From the NCBI GenBank assembly GCA_022801715.1, contig JAAWSV010000005.1:1-64000 (forward strand): DNA of 64,000 nucleotides. Reading direction: 5' to 3'. A program made the position numbers and the translations under genes. Origin of the DNA: Oscillospiraceae bacterium (GTDB lineage Bacteria; Bacillota; Clostridia; Oscillospirales; Oscillospiraceae). Positions within the stretch are counted from its first letter, which is position 1, and every line of letters begins with the position of its first letter. Below are positions 1 to 9,237 of the stretch, in pieces. The notes beneath the pieces were generated by a model, which made no database searches, was not told the origin of the DNA, and saw only the letters and a program-made list of their open reading frames with translations.

Positions 1-387
1 GCTCTGAAGGACGAGAAGGGCAACCCCACCAACTACATCAAGCTCCGGGACCTGGCCCAAATCCTCAGCGGCACCGAGGCCCAGTTTGCTGTGGGCTATA
101 ACAACGCCGCCAAGGCCATCTCCGTCACCACCGGCGAGGCCTACACCCCCAACGGCTCGGAGATGCAGACCCCCTTCTCCGGCGACCGCTCCTACACCGG
201 CGGCGCCAAGAGCGTCACCGTGGACGGCGAGGCGGTGGAGCTGACCGCCATCACCCTCACTGACGACGCCGGCGGCGGGTACACCTACTTCAAGCTCCGG
301 GATTTAGGCAAGGCCTTGGGCTTCAACACCGGCTGGACCCGTGAGCAGGGCGTCTTTGTGGAGAGCAACAAGCCCTACACCGAATAA
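1..387 (+). CDS. C-terminal part of a stalk-domain (copper amine oxidase N-like) protein
   Basis: Only the last 128 codons are in the window; the frame is open to base 1, so the ORF-track start at 91 is just an internal GTG. The visible part holds two copies of the stalk-type signature, 'YIKLRDLAQ' near residue 12 and 'YFKLRDLGKALGF' near residue 97, joined by a Gly/Thr-rich segment. In Clostridia this domain occurs mostly in secreted or wall-bound proteins, so an extracellular location is inferred. No catalytic domain is visible, and the real function may lie in the missing N-terminal part. The gene converges on mal and stops 70 bases before a bidirectional terminator. Confidence 0.75.
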   Translation, partial: ALKDEKGNPTNYIKLRDLAQILSGTEAQFAVGYNNAAKAISVTTGEAYTPNGSEMQTPFSGDRSYTGGAKSVTVDGEAVELTAITLTDDAGGGYTYFKLRDLGKALGFNTGWTREQGVFVESNKPYTE

Positions 388-456
388 TTCCTCTAAATAT
401 ACAAACCGAATTGGATTTTCTCCTGTGGGAAACACAAAAGCGAATTGGGACAACCT

Positions 457-494
457 AAAAAGGATGGAGTATGGTGCCATACTCCATCCTTTTT
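457..494. terminator. Bidirectional intrinsic terminator
   Basis: A perfect 16-base-pair stem (arms AAAAAGGATGGAGTAT and its complement) closes a six-base loop. It carries an A-run on one side and a T-run on the other, so it can serve both the stalk-domain gene and the convergent mal gene. Confidence 0.9.
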
Positions 495-510
495 ATCCTG
501 TTTGAGGGGC

Positions 511-1767
511 TTACTTCCCGCCCTTCTTCGCCTTGCGCATGGCCAAAATACGGTTCATCTCGTTGTAGACGATCATGAAGCCCTCATCCACGCCCATGCC
601 GGGCTTGGCCAGGATCTGATCCGGCTGGGCGGCCATGGCGCAGTGGACACAGACCTGGGCACTGCGGTCGGTCTCGTTGCAGGTGCCGCCCTGATAGGCG
701 CCGATGCCCTTCTGCTTGCAGTAGAGCACCGCCTCAATGGTGTTGTTGATGCCGCCCAAATCCGGGGTCTTGATCTGCACCATGTGCCCCGCCTTGTGGT
801 CGGCAAAGAGCTTGATGTCCTCCAGCGTGTTGCACCATTCGTCAGCCACCAGCTCCACATCGCAGCCCCGCCTGTCTAACTCGGCGGTGAGGCCCGCCAG
901 CGCGGTGAGCTGGGTCTCCCGGTCGCTGTCGCAGTCCATAGGGCCCTCGATACGCAGGTGGAAGGGCTTGGCGATTCTCCCCAGCTCCTCGATGTAGTCG
1001 GCCATGGCGGCGTAGTTGTTGTTGCCGAAGGCGGCGCCAATGGTGCCGTAGACATCCATGTGCATCACGGGCATATAGCTCTCATCCGGGCGGTTCTGCA
1101 AAATCCGGTCCCGCAGCCAGGCCACGTACTCCGCCAGCTTCTCCCCCTTGGGCCCCAGCTTGGTCTCCACGTGGTTAATGAGAGCGTGGGGCAGCACCTG
1201 AGCCCCCTTGAGGATCATCTTGTCCGCGTTGTCATACCGGTCATCGCCGGACTGGGTGAAGATGGGCACCGGCCTGTCGGAGACGGTGCAGCCGTACTCG
1301 TCGGCCACCACCTCGCACATGAGACGGCCGGTGGCCTTGGCCACGGCGTCCAAAATCGCCTGACTGACGCCGTAGCGGATGGCGGTGTGGAGCCGCTTGC
1401 CCTCCACCTGAATGGCCTCCATCATGGCGCAGAGGCCCCGGAAGTCGTTGGCCTCCCTGCCCACCAGCTCCGGCTTGATGTACTGGTCGATGACGGGGAT
1501 GAAGTCCTCCGCCAGAAACAGCGGATCCCGCCCGCCGGCCCCGGAGTACTGCACGGCGGCGCAGTCGCCGTAGGCAATCTGCCCGTCCTCCAGTACGATC
1601 ATCACGGAGATGGACTCCCCGGCCTGCCGGATGGCCTTAAACCCCTCGGTGACGGGTGCCCCCACGTAGAACACGCCGTCGTGGCCGGCGCCGCGCTTGA
1701 TGGCCCGCTGGTCGTCAAAGTAGAACCCGGTCCGCCCGGCGGAGCATACGACATCGGTAATCTTCAT
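511..1767 (-). CDS. mal: Methylaspartate ammonia-lyase
   Basis: This enolase-superfamily enzyme deaminates (2S,3S)-3-methylaspartate to mesaconate, step two of methylaspartate glutamate fermentation in the cytoplasm. The 418 residues match the usual family length. Visible landmarks are the general base in 'QIKTPDLG', the conserved His in 'ALINHVETKLG', and the Mg2+ ligand segments 'MHMDVYG', 'LRIEGPMD' and 'VADEWCNT'. It is the last gene of the left-going operon glmS-glmL-glmE-mal, 117 bases after glmE, and that gap holds a dispersed hairpin repeat. An ATG 10 bases after a GGAGAAG-type ribosome site sets the start. Confidence 0.96.
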   Translation of the reverse strand: MKITDVVCSAGRTGFYFDDQRAIKRGAGHDGVFYVGAPVTEGFKAIRQAGESISVMIVLEDGQIAYGDCAAVQYSGAGGRDPLFLAEDFIPVIDQYIKPELVGREANDFRGLCAMMEAIQVEGKRLHTAIRYGVSQAILDAVAKATGRLMCEVVADEYGCTVSDRPVPIFTQSGDDRYDNADKMILKGAQVLPHALINHVETKLGPKGEKLAEYVAWLRDRILQNRPDESYMPVMHMDVYGTIGAAFGNNNYAAMADYIEELGRIAKPFHLRIEGPMDCDSDRETQLTALAGLTAELDRRGCDVELVADEWCNTLEDIKLFADHKAGHMVQIKTPDLGGINNTIEAVLYCKQKGIGAYQGGTCNETDRSAQVCVHCAMAAQPDQILAKPGMGVDEGFMIVYNEMNRILAMRKAKKGGK

Positions 1768-1835
1768 AGCAATTCTTCTCCTTCTTATGACTCGTTTTTC
1801 CCCATTGACAGCAATATTTCCAATAGCAAACCCTA

Positions 1836-1867
1836 CCGCTGCGGGCGGCCGCAGGCCGCCCCTACAG
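1836..1867. repeat. Dispersed GC-rich hairpin unit (GTAGGGG family)
   Basis: This is an inverted repeat whose right end reads GGCCGCCCCTACA. It is one of about fifteen similar units in intergenic gaps of this window (see findings). It lies between glmE and mal and has no T-run, so it need not terminate transcription. Confidence 0.6.
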
Positions 1868-1884
1868 AATTTTCAGGCGAAATT

Positions 1885-3333
1885 TCAGCGGGGTCTGCCA
1901 ACTAAGCGGCCCTTGCCGATGGCGTACACATCGTCAATGACCATCTGGAAGGAGGCCTTGCGCTTCTCGGCGGCGGCCCGCTCCTCCACCTTGCCCCGGT
2001 GGAAGTCAATCAGCTCCTGATCGAAGGGCAGGTGGCCCGGATTCAAAATCCGCACTGCGCCGTTGTTGTCCCGGCAGGGGAGCATCAGTCCGGCGTTGAA
2101 CCGGCAGGGGGCAAAGGGCACGTCCAGCACCCCGGCCTCCACGCCCCGGCACACGCCCACGGCGATGTCGCCCTCGCCCAGCTCGAAGCACTTGTCCACA
2201 ATGGCCTGGGTCTCCAAGCGGATGATCCGCTCCTCCTCCGCCACGTGGGCGTCGTGGAAGGGCTGGTCGGCGAACATGTTCACCACCTGCTTGGTGCACC
2301 GGAGCCCCTCGGCGTTGGCCTCCATAGTGGGGATGCCCACCGCCTCGTGGGGGGTCTTGACAATGACCTTGGTGGCCTTGGCCAGAGAGGCGGTGAGACT
2401 GCCCGAGGAGATCACGCCAAAGGCCTTGGCCTCGTCGGCGGGGAAGCCCCCCATCCACTGGTGGAGCACCGTGGTCACCGCCACACCGCTGTAGCCGTAC
2501 TTCTCCAGGTACTCGTCGGTGAGGGACTGGAGGGTGCGGATGGCGGCCACGTCCTGAATCAGGTTGCCGCACTGACCGTATCCCACGGTGATGTTCTTCA
2601 CCCCCTGCTCCGCGGCCAGAAGCGCCTCAATGATGGCGGCGGCGTGGGAGATGCAGGGGGGCACCAAGGTGCCGGTGAGGGGACCGTAGGGCTCCCGGTT
2701 GATGGAGACGCCCATCTCCTCGTAGAGGCCGGTGAGCCGGTCCACGTACTGCCAGTCCCGGATGGTCCGCTCCATGGGGATGTTCTTGCAGTAGGGCAGG
2801 TTGTAGGAGATGCCGCCGCCCTCGTAGCTGGTGAAGCCGCCGGCGTAGGTAATCTCGGTCAAAAGCCGGGCATCGGGGGTGCCGTGGCGGACCTGCATGG
2901 GGACACGGACGCTCTCCACCACCCGGCGGCAGTTCATGACGCCGTGGTTCACCGCCGGGAAGCCGTTGAGCATGGCCCGGCCCAAGCGGATGGACTCGGC
3001 AATGCCGTTCTCCGCCTCCTCATACCGGTTCTGCCGGGTGTAGCTGTCGATGGTGGAGGGCAGGAGATCCGCCTCGCCCTCCTTCTCCAGATACTGCATC
3101 AGCTTGATGTGCTCCTCGATCACCGGCACACCGGCCCGGGGCTGGACCAGGGTCCGTCCGTCCCGCTTGGCGTTCAGGAGCTTCTGGGAGAAGTTCCGGG
3201 AGGCGGGCATGGCCTTGTGGTAGGCGGCGGCCTCCTCCAGGTCCACGTCCTTGCCCGTGGGCCACTGCTTCAAGACCTCTTGGCGCAGCTGGGCAAACTC
3301 GCCGTCAGAGAGGCGTTTATTCTGAATATCCAT
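1885..3333 (-). CDS. glmE: Glutamate mutase epsilon subunit
   Basis: This is the catalytic TIM-barrel component of adenosylcobalamin-dependent glutamate mutase, which rearranges L-glutamate to (2S,3S)-3-methylaspartate with the GlmS subunit. The 482 residues agree with the clostridial enzyme (about 483). Conserved stretches include '[13 protein letters not shown]', '[13 protein letters not shown]', '[15 protein letters not shown]', '[10 protein letters not shown]' and the C-terminal '[16 protein letters not shown]'. I prefer the ATG at 3333, ten bases behind AAGGAG, over the upstream TTG of the track. The start overlaps the end of glmL, as expected for coupled translation. Confidence 0.97.
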   Translation of the reverse strand: MDIQNKRLSDGEFAQLRQEVLKQWPTGKDVDLEEAAAYHKAMPASRNFSQKLLNAKRDGRTLVQPRAGVPVIEEHIKLMQYLEKEGEADLLPSTIDSYTRQNRYEEAENGIAESIRLGRAMLNGFPAVNHGVMNCRRVVESVRVPMQVRHGTPDARLLTEITYAGGFTSYEGGGISYNLPYCKNIPMERTIRDWQYVDRLTGLYEEMGVSINREPYGPLTGTLVPPCISHAAAIIEALLAAEQGVKNITVGYGQCGNLIQDVAAIRTLQSLTDEYLEKYGYSGVAVTTVLHQWMGGFPADEAKAFGVISSGSLTASLAKATKVIVKTPHEAVGIPTMEANAEGLRCTKQVVNMFADQPFHDAHVAEEERIIRLETQAIVDKCFELGEGDIAVGVCRGVEAGVLDVPFAPCRFNAGLMLPCRDNNGAVRILNPGHLPFDQELIDFHRGKVEERAAAEKRKASFQMVIDDVYAIGKGRLVGRPR

Positions 3334-4708
3334 GATATGCAAGCTCCTTTTTCATGATTCGCAGGGCAGTTTGTGGATAGTGGGCGGAGAGGAGGCCCAT
3401 GGCGGAGAGGATATACCGCCGGTCCACCCGGATCTCCGCCGCCTTGGGCCGCAGGGAGGCGGGGACCGCCGGATCGTACAGGGCGTGGGCGGCGATCTCC
3501 CCGGTGCGCCTCGTGTGGATCAGGCTGCCGCCGGTGACCACCACCTGCCCCACATCCGTGAGATTCTTCCCCTCCTGAACGAAGGTCTGGCCCATCATGG
3601 TGTAGGTTTCGGTGATGGTGCCGGCGTGGCGGCGCACCGCCTCCTCAATGGCGCAGGAGGCCAGAGCAAAGTCCAGCTGCTCCAGCTCCCCGCCCTCCTC
3701 CGGGACCAAGTCCGGGTGGGTGCGGATCTCTGCCGTCAGGGCGATAAGGCGCTCCTCGCTGAGACCGGAGAGGGCGCTGAGACGGGGGAGCCCCGCGGCA
3801 TCCACGATGCCCTGTGCGCTGTAGCGCATCCCGATGTCTCCCTCCACCGTCCGCTTGGCGTAGGGCTCGGGGAGGCCCTTGTACACGGTGTTCATCTGCT
3901 GGGGCATCCCGTCGGCGATGGAGTAGACATCGGTGGTGGCCCCGCCTACGTCCACGGCCAGAAGCTCCCCGATCCCACTCTCCCCCTCACAGCCCTTGGC
4001 GAGGAGCTCCATCGCGAGGAGCACCGCCGAGGGGGTGGGCATCATGATGTCGGAGAGCAGCTCCGCCGCCCGGCTCAGGCCCTTGGCCTGGATGATCCTG
4101 CGGAGGAAAATCTCCCGGATCTTGCTCTGTGTGGGCTCTATGTTCAGCACGCCGAACTTGGGCATCACATTGGGGCAGACGTGGACCTCAAAGCCCTCCA
4201 AGAGCCTCTGGCACTGTCGGGCGGCGGTGCGATTTCCCGCCACGATCACCGGGAAGTCCGGGGGGAGCTTGGCGAGCATGGCCGCGTTGTGGAGGATACA
4301 CTCGGTGTTCCCCCCGTCGGTGCCCCCCACCAGGAGGAAGATGTCCGGCCGCGCGGCCCGGATATCCTCGATGTCGTCCTCTGTCAGCTGGAAGGCGTAG
4401 ATCCCGGCCACCTTGGCCCCGGCCCCCAAGCTGGCCAGCTTGGCCGCCTCCCCGGTGAGCTCCGGCACCAAGCCGCTGGTGATCATCCGAAGCCCCCCGG
4501 CGGCGGAGGAGCAGGCGTAGCACGCCTCGTAGTCCACCGGTCCGGTCTGGGCCTCCAAGAGCCGCCGGGCCTCCGTCAAACCGTCGCCAATGTCGGTCTC
4601 CACCGTGGTGTAGGCCGCGGCGGTGCCCAACAGGGTCTCCGCCTCCACATCCACAGCGGTGAGCTTGGTATAGGTGCTGCCAAAGTCGATGAGCAGGACC
4701 GCTCTCAT
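3317..4708 (-). CDS. glmL: Glutamate mutase-associated MutL/GlmL protein
   Basis: This ASKHA-fold ATPase lies between the glutamate mutase subunits in Clostridia and is thought to help maintain or reactivate the B12 enzyme. The 463 residues contain the phosphate-1 loop '[11 protein letters not shown]' at the N-terminus, '[10 protein letters not shown]' near residue 125, '[14 protein letters not shown]' near 248 and 'VVTGGSLI' near 387, all typical of the family. It overlaps glmS by four bases (ATGA) and glmE by 17 bases. The assignment rests on sequence and fixed gene order; the biochemical role is inferred from the family. Confidence 0.93.
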   Translation of the reverse strand: MRAVLLIDFGSTYTKLTAVDVEAETLLGTAAAYTTVETDIGDGLTEARRLLEAQTGPVDYEACYACSSAAGGLRMITSGLVPELTGEAAKLASLGAGAKVAGIYAFQLTEDDIEDIRAARPDIFLLVGGTDGGNTECILHNAAMLAKLPPDFPVIVAGNRTAARQCQRLLEGFEVHVCPNVMPKFGVLNIEPTQSKIREIFLRRIIQAKGLSRAAELLSDIMMPTPSAVLLAMELLAKGCEGESGIGELLAVDVGGATTDVYSIADGMPQQMNTVYKGLPEPYAKRTVEGDIGMRYSAQGIVDAAGLPRLSALSGLSEERLIALTAEIRTHPDLVPEEGGELEQLDFALASCAIEEAVRRHAGTITETYTMMGQTFVQEGKNLTDVGQVVVTGGSLIHTRRTGEIAAHALYDPAVPASLRPKAAEIRVDRRYILSAMGLLSAHYPQTALRIMKKELAYHGYSE

Positions 4709-5139
4709 GCGTCCCCACCATCCATATGCAGCAGCTCCCGCAGCGCCTCGATGGTGGTCTCCGGCGTGGTGCCCGGGGGAAAGGCCCGGTCGAAGCCCAT
4801 GGCCTTGAACCGGGGTTCCACATCCTCAAACCGCTGCTTGCCGATGACTATGTTGCCCCCCACCAGCAGGGGAATGCCCTTTAAGCCCGCCTCATCGCAC
4901 TTCTCCCGCAGGCCCCGGCAGTCCAGCTCCCCCTGACCGTACAGGGAGGAGACCACAATGGCGTCCGCGTCAGACTCGATGGCTGCCGCGATGTACTCCT
5001 CTTGGGAGACCATCACACCCAAGTTCACCACCTCGAACCCCGCCTCTGTGAAGGCGTGGTAGAGGATCTTGTTTCCCACGGCATGTACATCGGCCCCGAT
5101 GACACCGATGACAATGACCTTTTTTTCTCGCTGCTCCAT
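4705..5139 (-). CDS. glmS: Glutamate mutase sigma subunit (B12-binding)
   Basis: This is the small cobalamin-binding component of glutamate mutase; it carries adenosylcobalamin base-off to GlmE. The B12 signature is seen as 'DVHAVGNKI' (the His ligand in a DxHxxG motif), followed by '[10 protein letters not shown]' and the glycine-rich 'LLVGGNIV'. I chose the second methionine (5139), five bases behind GAGGTG, giving 144 residues; the upstream ATG at 5157 has no ribosome site. It is the first gene of the glm operon, about 55 bases downstream of a strong promoter. Confidence 0.95.
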   Translation of the reverse strand: MEQREKKVIVIGVIGADVHAVGNKILYHAFTEAGFEVVNLGVMVSQEEYIAAAIESDADAIVVSSLYGQGELDCRGLREKCDEAGLKGIPLLVGGNIVIGKQRFEDVEPRFKAMGFDRAFPPGTTPETTIEALRELLHMDGGDA

Positions 5140-5194
5140 CTCAGCACCTCGTTCCATAAATTTGCAGGCTCTCCACAGATTGTTCTGTACCTAT

Positions 5195-5223
5195 ATACTA
5201 TAATAGTCTATACCATATGTCAA
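5195..5223 (-). promoter_or_regulatory. Promoter of the glutamate mutase operon, with a small palindrome
   Basis: On the minus strand TTGACA and TAGTAT are 17 bases apart, a near-consensus sigma-A promoter. The -10 element overlaps the palindrome ACTATAATAGT, flanked by TATA-like half sites. This is a plausible operator for the GntR protein encoded just upstream; that link is inference. Confidence 0.75.
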
Positions 5224-5306
5224 GAACCAAAGCGGTCCTTGCCACATTTTTTCCCAGCTCTGCCGGAACACGCCTCTGCTGTCCGCTTATTGAGAACAAA
5301 AGGCTG

Positions 5307-6275
5307 TCAAATCGTCTTTTCTTCCCGTATGCGCTGGATTTTAGCCTCCAAATACAGCAGGGACCCCTCGTCCATCTCATAGCGGCAGTCGATCCGCTCC
5401 CCCGAAAAGCGGTGGAGGGCGTCCATGGTGGAGGCGGCGAAGTATCGCTCGCAGGACTCGGGCACCAGCACGGCATCCTTGTCCTGAAGATAGTCGCCGG
5501 CGCCCTCCTCCCCGGTGATGGGGCTGCCCAGCACCACCCCCTCGGCGTAGGCCTGACAGGTGGCGTGAAGGAGCTGGGCAAAGCGGAGGCTGTAGCCGAT
5601 GATGCCCAAGCGGGTGCCGCCGCGGAGCTTGATGATCCGGGAGAGGCAGGCGGGGCTGGGTCGCAGGGCCACCTGCGCGATGCGCTTTTTAGCGGAGAGG
5701 GTGCCCTCCAAAAACCCGGCGTGGGCTGCGGTGGTGACAATGAGATCAAAGTCCTCCAGCTGATAGGGGTAGGCCCGGACATTCTCCACCGGGTAAGCGT
5801 ACAGATCAACGCCCTCCTTCCGCCGGAGCTGGGCGGACATTTGGGAGAGGTTTTCCGGATTGCACTCCACCACCGCCACCTTGACGCTGGCCTCCTGATC
5901 CGCCCGCTCCCGCAGCTTCAAGTTGAGAAAGATGCTGATCTCGGCCATGCTGAGCCCCATCCCCTCCAGCTGGTCCAGCATGGCATCAATGGCCTGCATA
6001 GCCTGCTCCTTCCGACTGCCGGAGCTGGCGGGCTGATAGCGCACAAAGGTGCCCCGCCCCTGAACCTTCTCCACCAGCCCGCCCCGCTCCAGCTCATCAT
6101 AGGCCCGCTTAATGGTCCCCCGGGCCACACATAGGCTCTCCGTCACCTCCTGCACGGTGGGCAGCTGCTGTCCCGCCGTCAGCTCCCCCTTCCGAATCGC
6201 CGTACCAATGGCATCAGAGAGCTGCCGATAGATGGGAACATCCAGCTCGGGGTTGATGTGAATTGAAAGTTCCAT
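5307..6275 (-). CDS. GntR-family transcriptional regulator
   Basis: The first 75 residues form a GntR winged helix-turn-helix ('PIYRQLSDAIGTAIRKGEL', 'LPTVQEVTESLCVARGTIKR', 'GRGTFV'). The remaining 245 residues form an alpha/beta effector domain without aminotransferase motifs, so it is closer to the YhcF-like short class with an added sensor than to MocR. I start at the ATG at 6275 (322 residues); the track start at 6416 would run 70 bases into fumB. It sits between the mesaconase genes and the glm operon, so control of glutamate fermentation is likely. The inducer is unknown. Confidence 0.88.
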   Translation of the reverse strand: MELSIHINPELDVPIYRQLSDAIGTAIRKGELTAGQQLPTVQEVTESLCVARGTIKRAYDELERGGLVEKVQGRGTFVRYQPASSGSRKEQAMQAIDAMLDQLEGMGLSMAEISIFLNLKLRERADQEASVKVAVVECNPENLSQMSAQLRRKEGVDLYAYPVENVRAYPYQLEDFDLIVTTAAHAGFLEGTLSAKKRIAQVALRPSPACLSRIIKLRGGTRLGIIGYSLRFAQLLHATCQAYAEGVVLGSPITGEEGAGDYLQDKDAVLVPESCERYFAASTMDALHRFSGERIDCRYEMDEGSLLYLEAKIQRIREEKTI

Positions 6276-6345
6276 GCAAACACCACTTTCTTCCATGAGG
6301 AATGGGGAATTGTTCCCCTTTGCGCTCATTCCTAACTCCGAAGTC

Positions 6346-6903
6346 CTAATTCTCCGCAAGGTACGCCGCCCGCCCGGCTTGGTAGAGGTTGCCGCCCTCG
6401 CTGTCGATGACCACAATGGCGGGGAAGTCCTCCACCTCCAAGCGGCGGATGGCCTCGGCGCCCAAGTCCTCGTAGGCCACCACCTCCGCCTTCTTGATGC
6501 ACTTGCTGAGCAGCGCGCCGCAGCCGCCGATGGCGCCGAAGTACACCGCGCCGTGTTCCCGCATGGCGCTGACCACCTCCTCGTTCCGCTTGCCCTTGCC
6601 GATCATGCCGGTGAGCCCCTGGGCGATGAGCAGGGGGCTGTAGGCGTCCATGCGGTAGGAGGTGGTGGGGCCGGCGGAGCCGATGGCCTGGCCGGGCTTG
6701 GCCGGGGTGGGACCCACGAAGTAGATGATGGCGTCCCTCAGGTCGATGGGAAGGGGCTCCCCCTTCTCCAACAGCTCGCACAGGCGCTTGTGGGCGGCGT
6801 CCCGGGCGGTGTAGATCACGCCGGAGATGAGGCAGCTGTCCCCCGAGCGCAGGCGGCGGGCGTCCTCCGGGGTGAAGGGCGTCTTGATCCGAATGTTCGA
6901 CAT
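6346..6903 (-). CDS. fumB: Class I fumarase/mesaconase, beta subunit
   Basis: This is the C-terminal-type half of a two-subunit iron-sulfur hydro-lyase. Signature segments are 'AGPTTSYRMDAYSPLL', 'GMIGKG' and 'GAVYFGAIGGCGALLSKCI'. Its place between citramalate lyase and glutamate mutase genes argues that its substrate is mesaconate, hydrated to (S)-citramalate. Class I fumarases often act on both mesaconate and fumarate, so a dual role is possible. It starts one base after the alpha gene stops, so translation is probably coupled. Length (185) is typical. Confidence 0.92.
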   Translation of the reverse strand: MSNIRIKTPFTPEDARRLRSGDSCLISGVIYTARDAAHKRLCELLEKGEPLPIDLRDAIIYFVGPTPAKPGQAIGSAGPTTSYRMDAYSPLLIAQGLTGMIGKGKRNEEVVSAMREHGAVYFGAIGGCGALLSKCIKKAEVVAYEDLGAEAIRRLEVEDFPAIVVIDSEGGNLYQAGRAAYLAEN

Positions 6904-6904
6904 C

Positions 6905-7744
6905 TTAAAGCACCTCCGTCTTGTGTCTGGTCACGTGGCAGTTGATGTTCACCGCCACGGGAAGGCCGGCAATGTGGGTGGGCAAAGTCTCAATGTTCAC
7001 CGCCAAGGCCGTGGTCCGGCCGCCAAAGCCCTGCGGCCCGATGCCCAGGGCGTTGATGGCGGCGAGCAGCTCCTCCTCCAGCTCCGCATAGAAGGGGTCG
7101 GCGTTTCGCTCCTCCACGCTGCGCAGCAGCGCCCGTTTGGATAGGTACGCCGCCTTGTCAAAGGTGCCGCCAATGCCCACGCCCACCACAATGGGCGGGC
7201 AGGGGTTGGGCCCCGCGTCCTCCACCACCCGCAGGACAAAGTCCTTTACCCCCTGAAGGCCGTCGGAGGGACGGAGCATCTTGATCTGGCTCATATTCTC
7301 GCTGCCAAAGCCCTTGGGGGCCACGGTGATCTCGATCTGATCGCCGGGGACCAAGTCGTAGTAGAGGAAGGCGGGGGTGTTGTCCCCGGTGTTCACCCGG
7401 CGCAGGGGGTCTCTCACCACGCTCTTGCGCAGATACCCCTCACTGTAGCCCTGGCGGACGCCCTCGTTGACAGCGTCGGTGATGTCGCCGGTGACGTGGA
7501 CCTCCTGACCGATTTTCAAAAACACGCAGGCCGCGCCGGTGTCCTGACAGACGGGCTGGTCCTGCGCGTCGGCAATCTGGTAGTTCTCCATGATCCGCTC
7601 TAAAATCTCCCTGGCCTGGGGCCAGGTCTCCTGCTCCCGGCACTGGGCAATGCGGGACTTGATGTCCCCGCTCAGGTGGCAGTTGGTGTGGATGCACAGC
7701 CGCTTCACCGCCTCGGTGATCTGCTGCGCGCTGATCTCTCGCAT
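6905..7744 (-). CDS. fumA: Class I fumarase/mesaconase, alpha subunit
   Basis: This is the iron-sulfur half of the heterodimeric hydro-lyase; 279 residues, usual for the family. Cysteines likely to ligate the cluster appear in 'QPVCQDTGAACVFL' and 'GPNPCPPIVVGVG', with 'GFGSENMSQIKML' and 'GPQGFGGRTTALAV' as further signatures. The gene follows citF after an 80-base gap that holds a hairpin repeat. Context gives mesaconase as the primary role (mesaconate to citramalate). Confidence 0.92.
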   Translation of the reverse strand: MREISAQQITEAVKRLCIHTNCHLSGDIKSRIAQCREQETWPQAREILERIMENYQIADAQDQPVCQDTGAACVFLKIGQEVHVTGDITDAVNEGVRQGYSEGYLRKSVVRDPLRRVNTGDNTPAFLYYDLVPGDQIEITVAPKGFGSENMSQIKMLRPSDGLQGVKDFVLRVVEDAGPNPCPPIVVGVGIGGTFDKAAYLSKRALLRSVEERNADPFYAELEEELLAAINALGIGPQGFGGRTTALAVNIETLPTHIAGLPVAVNINCHVTRHKTEVL

Positions 7745-7779
7745 AGCCGCTCCTCCTTCTGGTTTTTATGCCTTTATCG

Positions 7780-7815
7780 CCCTGTAGGGACGGACAGCAT
7801 CCGCCCCTACAGGGC
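7780..7815. repeat. Dispersed GC-rich hairpin unit (GTAGGGG family)
   Basis: CCCTGTAGGG-ACGGA and TCCG-CCCCTACAGGG form an inverted repeat with a short loop between citF and fumA. It is a member of the intergenic hairpin family described in the findings. Confidence 0.6.
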
Positions 7816-7824
7816 CGTTTTATT

Positions 7825-9237
7825 CTAACGATTCCCGGGGAGAGTATAGATGGTGTCCAGCAGCTCCCCCTCCCGGCTGATGACCTTGGCCGCGACCCGG
7901 TCCCCCTTGGGGAGGGCCTTCGGCTTTCCGGTGATGGCCTCCGCCCGCTCTTTCAGCTCGTGGATGTCCACCACCGGCAGACCGGCCTGTTCCAGACGCT
8001 CCCGCAGCGCCGCCTGCCGTGGGTTCACCGCCACGCCGGCCTGGGTCACCAGCACGTCGATGTCCTGGCCGGGGGTGGAGATGCAGGTCACACGGTCGGT
8101 GACAATGGGCATCCGGGCCCGAAACAGCGGGGCAATGATCATGGCCAGCTTGCTCCCGGCGGCGGTGTCGCTGTGCCCGCCGGAGCCGCCCATGATGGAG
8201 CCGTTGGAGTCGGTGTGGACATTGACATTGAAGTCCGTGTCAATCTCCGTGGCCCCGAGGATCACCACGTCCAAGCTGTCCACCACCGCGCCCCGCTCAC
8301 CGGGGGCGGCATACTGCATGGCGGAGATCTCCTGGTGCCGGGGGTCCTCCCGCAGGGACTCCACCGCCTTGAGGTCGAAGCACTGGACGTCCATCAGCGA
8401 GCGGAAGCACCCCGCCCGGAGCATATCCACCAAGTACCCGGTGATGCCGCCGGAGGCGAAGCTGCCCTGAATCCCTTCCCGGAGCATGATGTCCTTCAAG
8501 AACCGGGCCGCCGCCAAGGAGGCCCCGCCGGCCCCGGTCTGGAAGGAGAAGCCCTCCTTCAGAAGCCCGGAGGCCTGGATCACCTTGGCCGCTTGGGCGG
8601 CCATCACCAGCCCCACCGGGTCCCGCGTCACCTGCGTGGTGCCGGAAACGATGCCCTTGGGGTCGCCGATGGCGTCCACCGTGACCACATAGTCCACATA
8701 GCTCTCCGGGATGGACCACCCCTGCAGGGGGTAGGGCACTATATTGTCGGTGATCACCACCACATGCTTGGCGTGCATGGCGTCGGCAAAGGCGTAGCCC
8801 AGGCTGCCGCAGGTGGACTTGCCGACCCGGCCGGTGCAGTTGCCCATGGGGTCCGCGGCGGGGGCGGCGATGAAGGCCACGTCGATGGGCGTCCGTCCCA
8901 TGGCGATGTCCTTAGGCCGTCCCCCGTGGGTGCGAAACTCCACCGGCGCCTCCAGCGCCCCCCGTGAGATGGCCCGCCCTAAACCGGCGGAGATATAGTT
9001 GGCCGCAAGATGGGTGACCACGCGGTTCTCTATGTGCCCCAGCAGGGGGGTGTGGACATCGAAGAGGGCGCTGGCGTTCACCGTCAGATCCCGAATCCCC
9101 ATCCCGGCGATCTCGTCCATCACGAAATTCAAGACGAAGTCCCCGTTGCGCAGGTGGTGGTGGAAGGAGACGGTCATCCCGTCCCGCAGCCCCGCCAGCG
9201 CGATGGCCTCCCGGAGGCTCTTTATAACCTTGCTCAT
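7825..9237 (-). CDS. citF: Citramalate/citrate lyase alpha subunit (CoA-transferase-type)
   Basis: The alpha subunit exchanges the acetyl group on the lyase acyl carrier protein for the incoming acid, forming citramalyl-ACP (or citryl-ACP). Conserved stretches include 'GMTVSFHHHLRNGDFVLN', 'THGGRPKDIAMGRTPIDVAF', 'GRVGKSTCGSLGYA' and 'GGSGGHSDTAAG'. At 470 residues it is a little shorter than enterobacterial CitF (about 510), mainly at the N-terminus. It overlaps citE by four bases. Because mesaconase and glutamate mutase are adjacent, citramalate is the probable substrate, yielding acetate and, via CitE, pyruvate. Confidence 0.92.
   Translation of the reverse strand: MSKVIKSLREAIALAGLRDGMTVSFHHHLRNGDFVLNFVMDEIAGMGIRDLTVNASALFDVHTPLLGHIENRVVTHLAANYISAGLGRAISRGALEAPVEFRTHGGRPKDIAMGRTPIDVAFIAAPAADPMGNCTGRVGKSTCGSLGYAFADAMHAKHVVVITDNIVPYPLQGWSIPESYVDYVVTVDAIGDPKGIVSGTTQVTRDPVGLVMAAQAAKVIQASGLLKEGFSFQTGAGGASLAAARFLKDIMLREGIQGSFASGGITGYLVDMLRAGCFRSLMDVQCFDLKAVESLREDPRHQEISAMQYAAPGERGAVVDSLDVVILGATEIDTDFNVNVHTDSNGSIMGGSGGHSDTAAGSKLAMIIAPLFRARMPIVTDRVTCISTPGQDIDVLVTQAGVAVNPRQAALRERLEQAGLPVVDIHELKERAEAITGKPKALPKGDRVAAKVISREGELLDTIYTLPGNR

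Noticed and set aside
958-1905. Long plus-strand ORFs opposite mal, glmE, glmL (e.g. 958..1905, 1999..3357, 3332..4936)
   Set aside because: They are antisense shadows of strongly conserved minus-strand genes in GC-rich DNA, have His/Gly/Val-biased composition and no ribosome sites.
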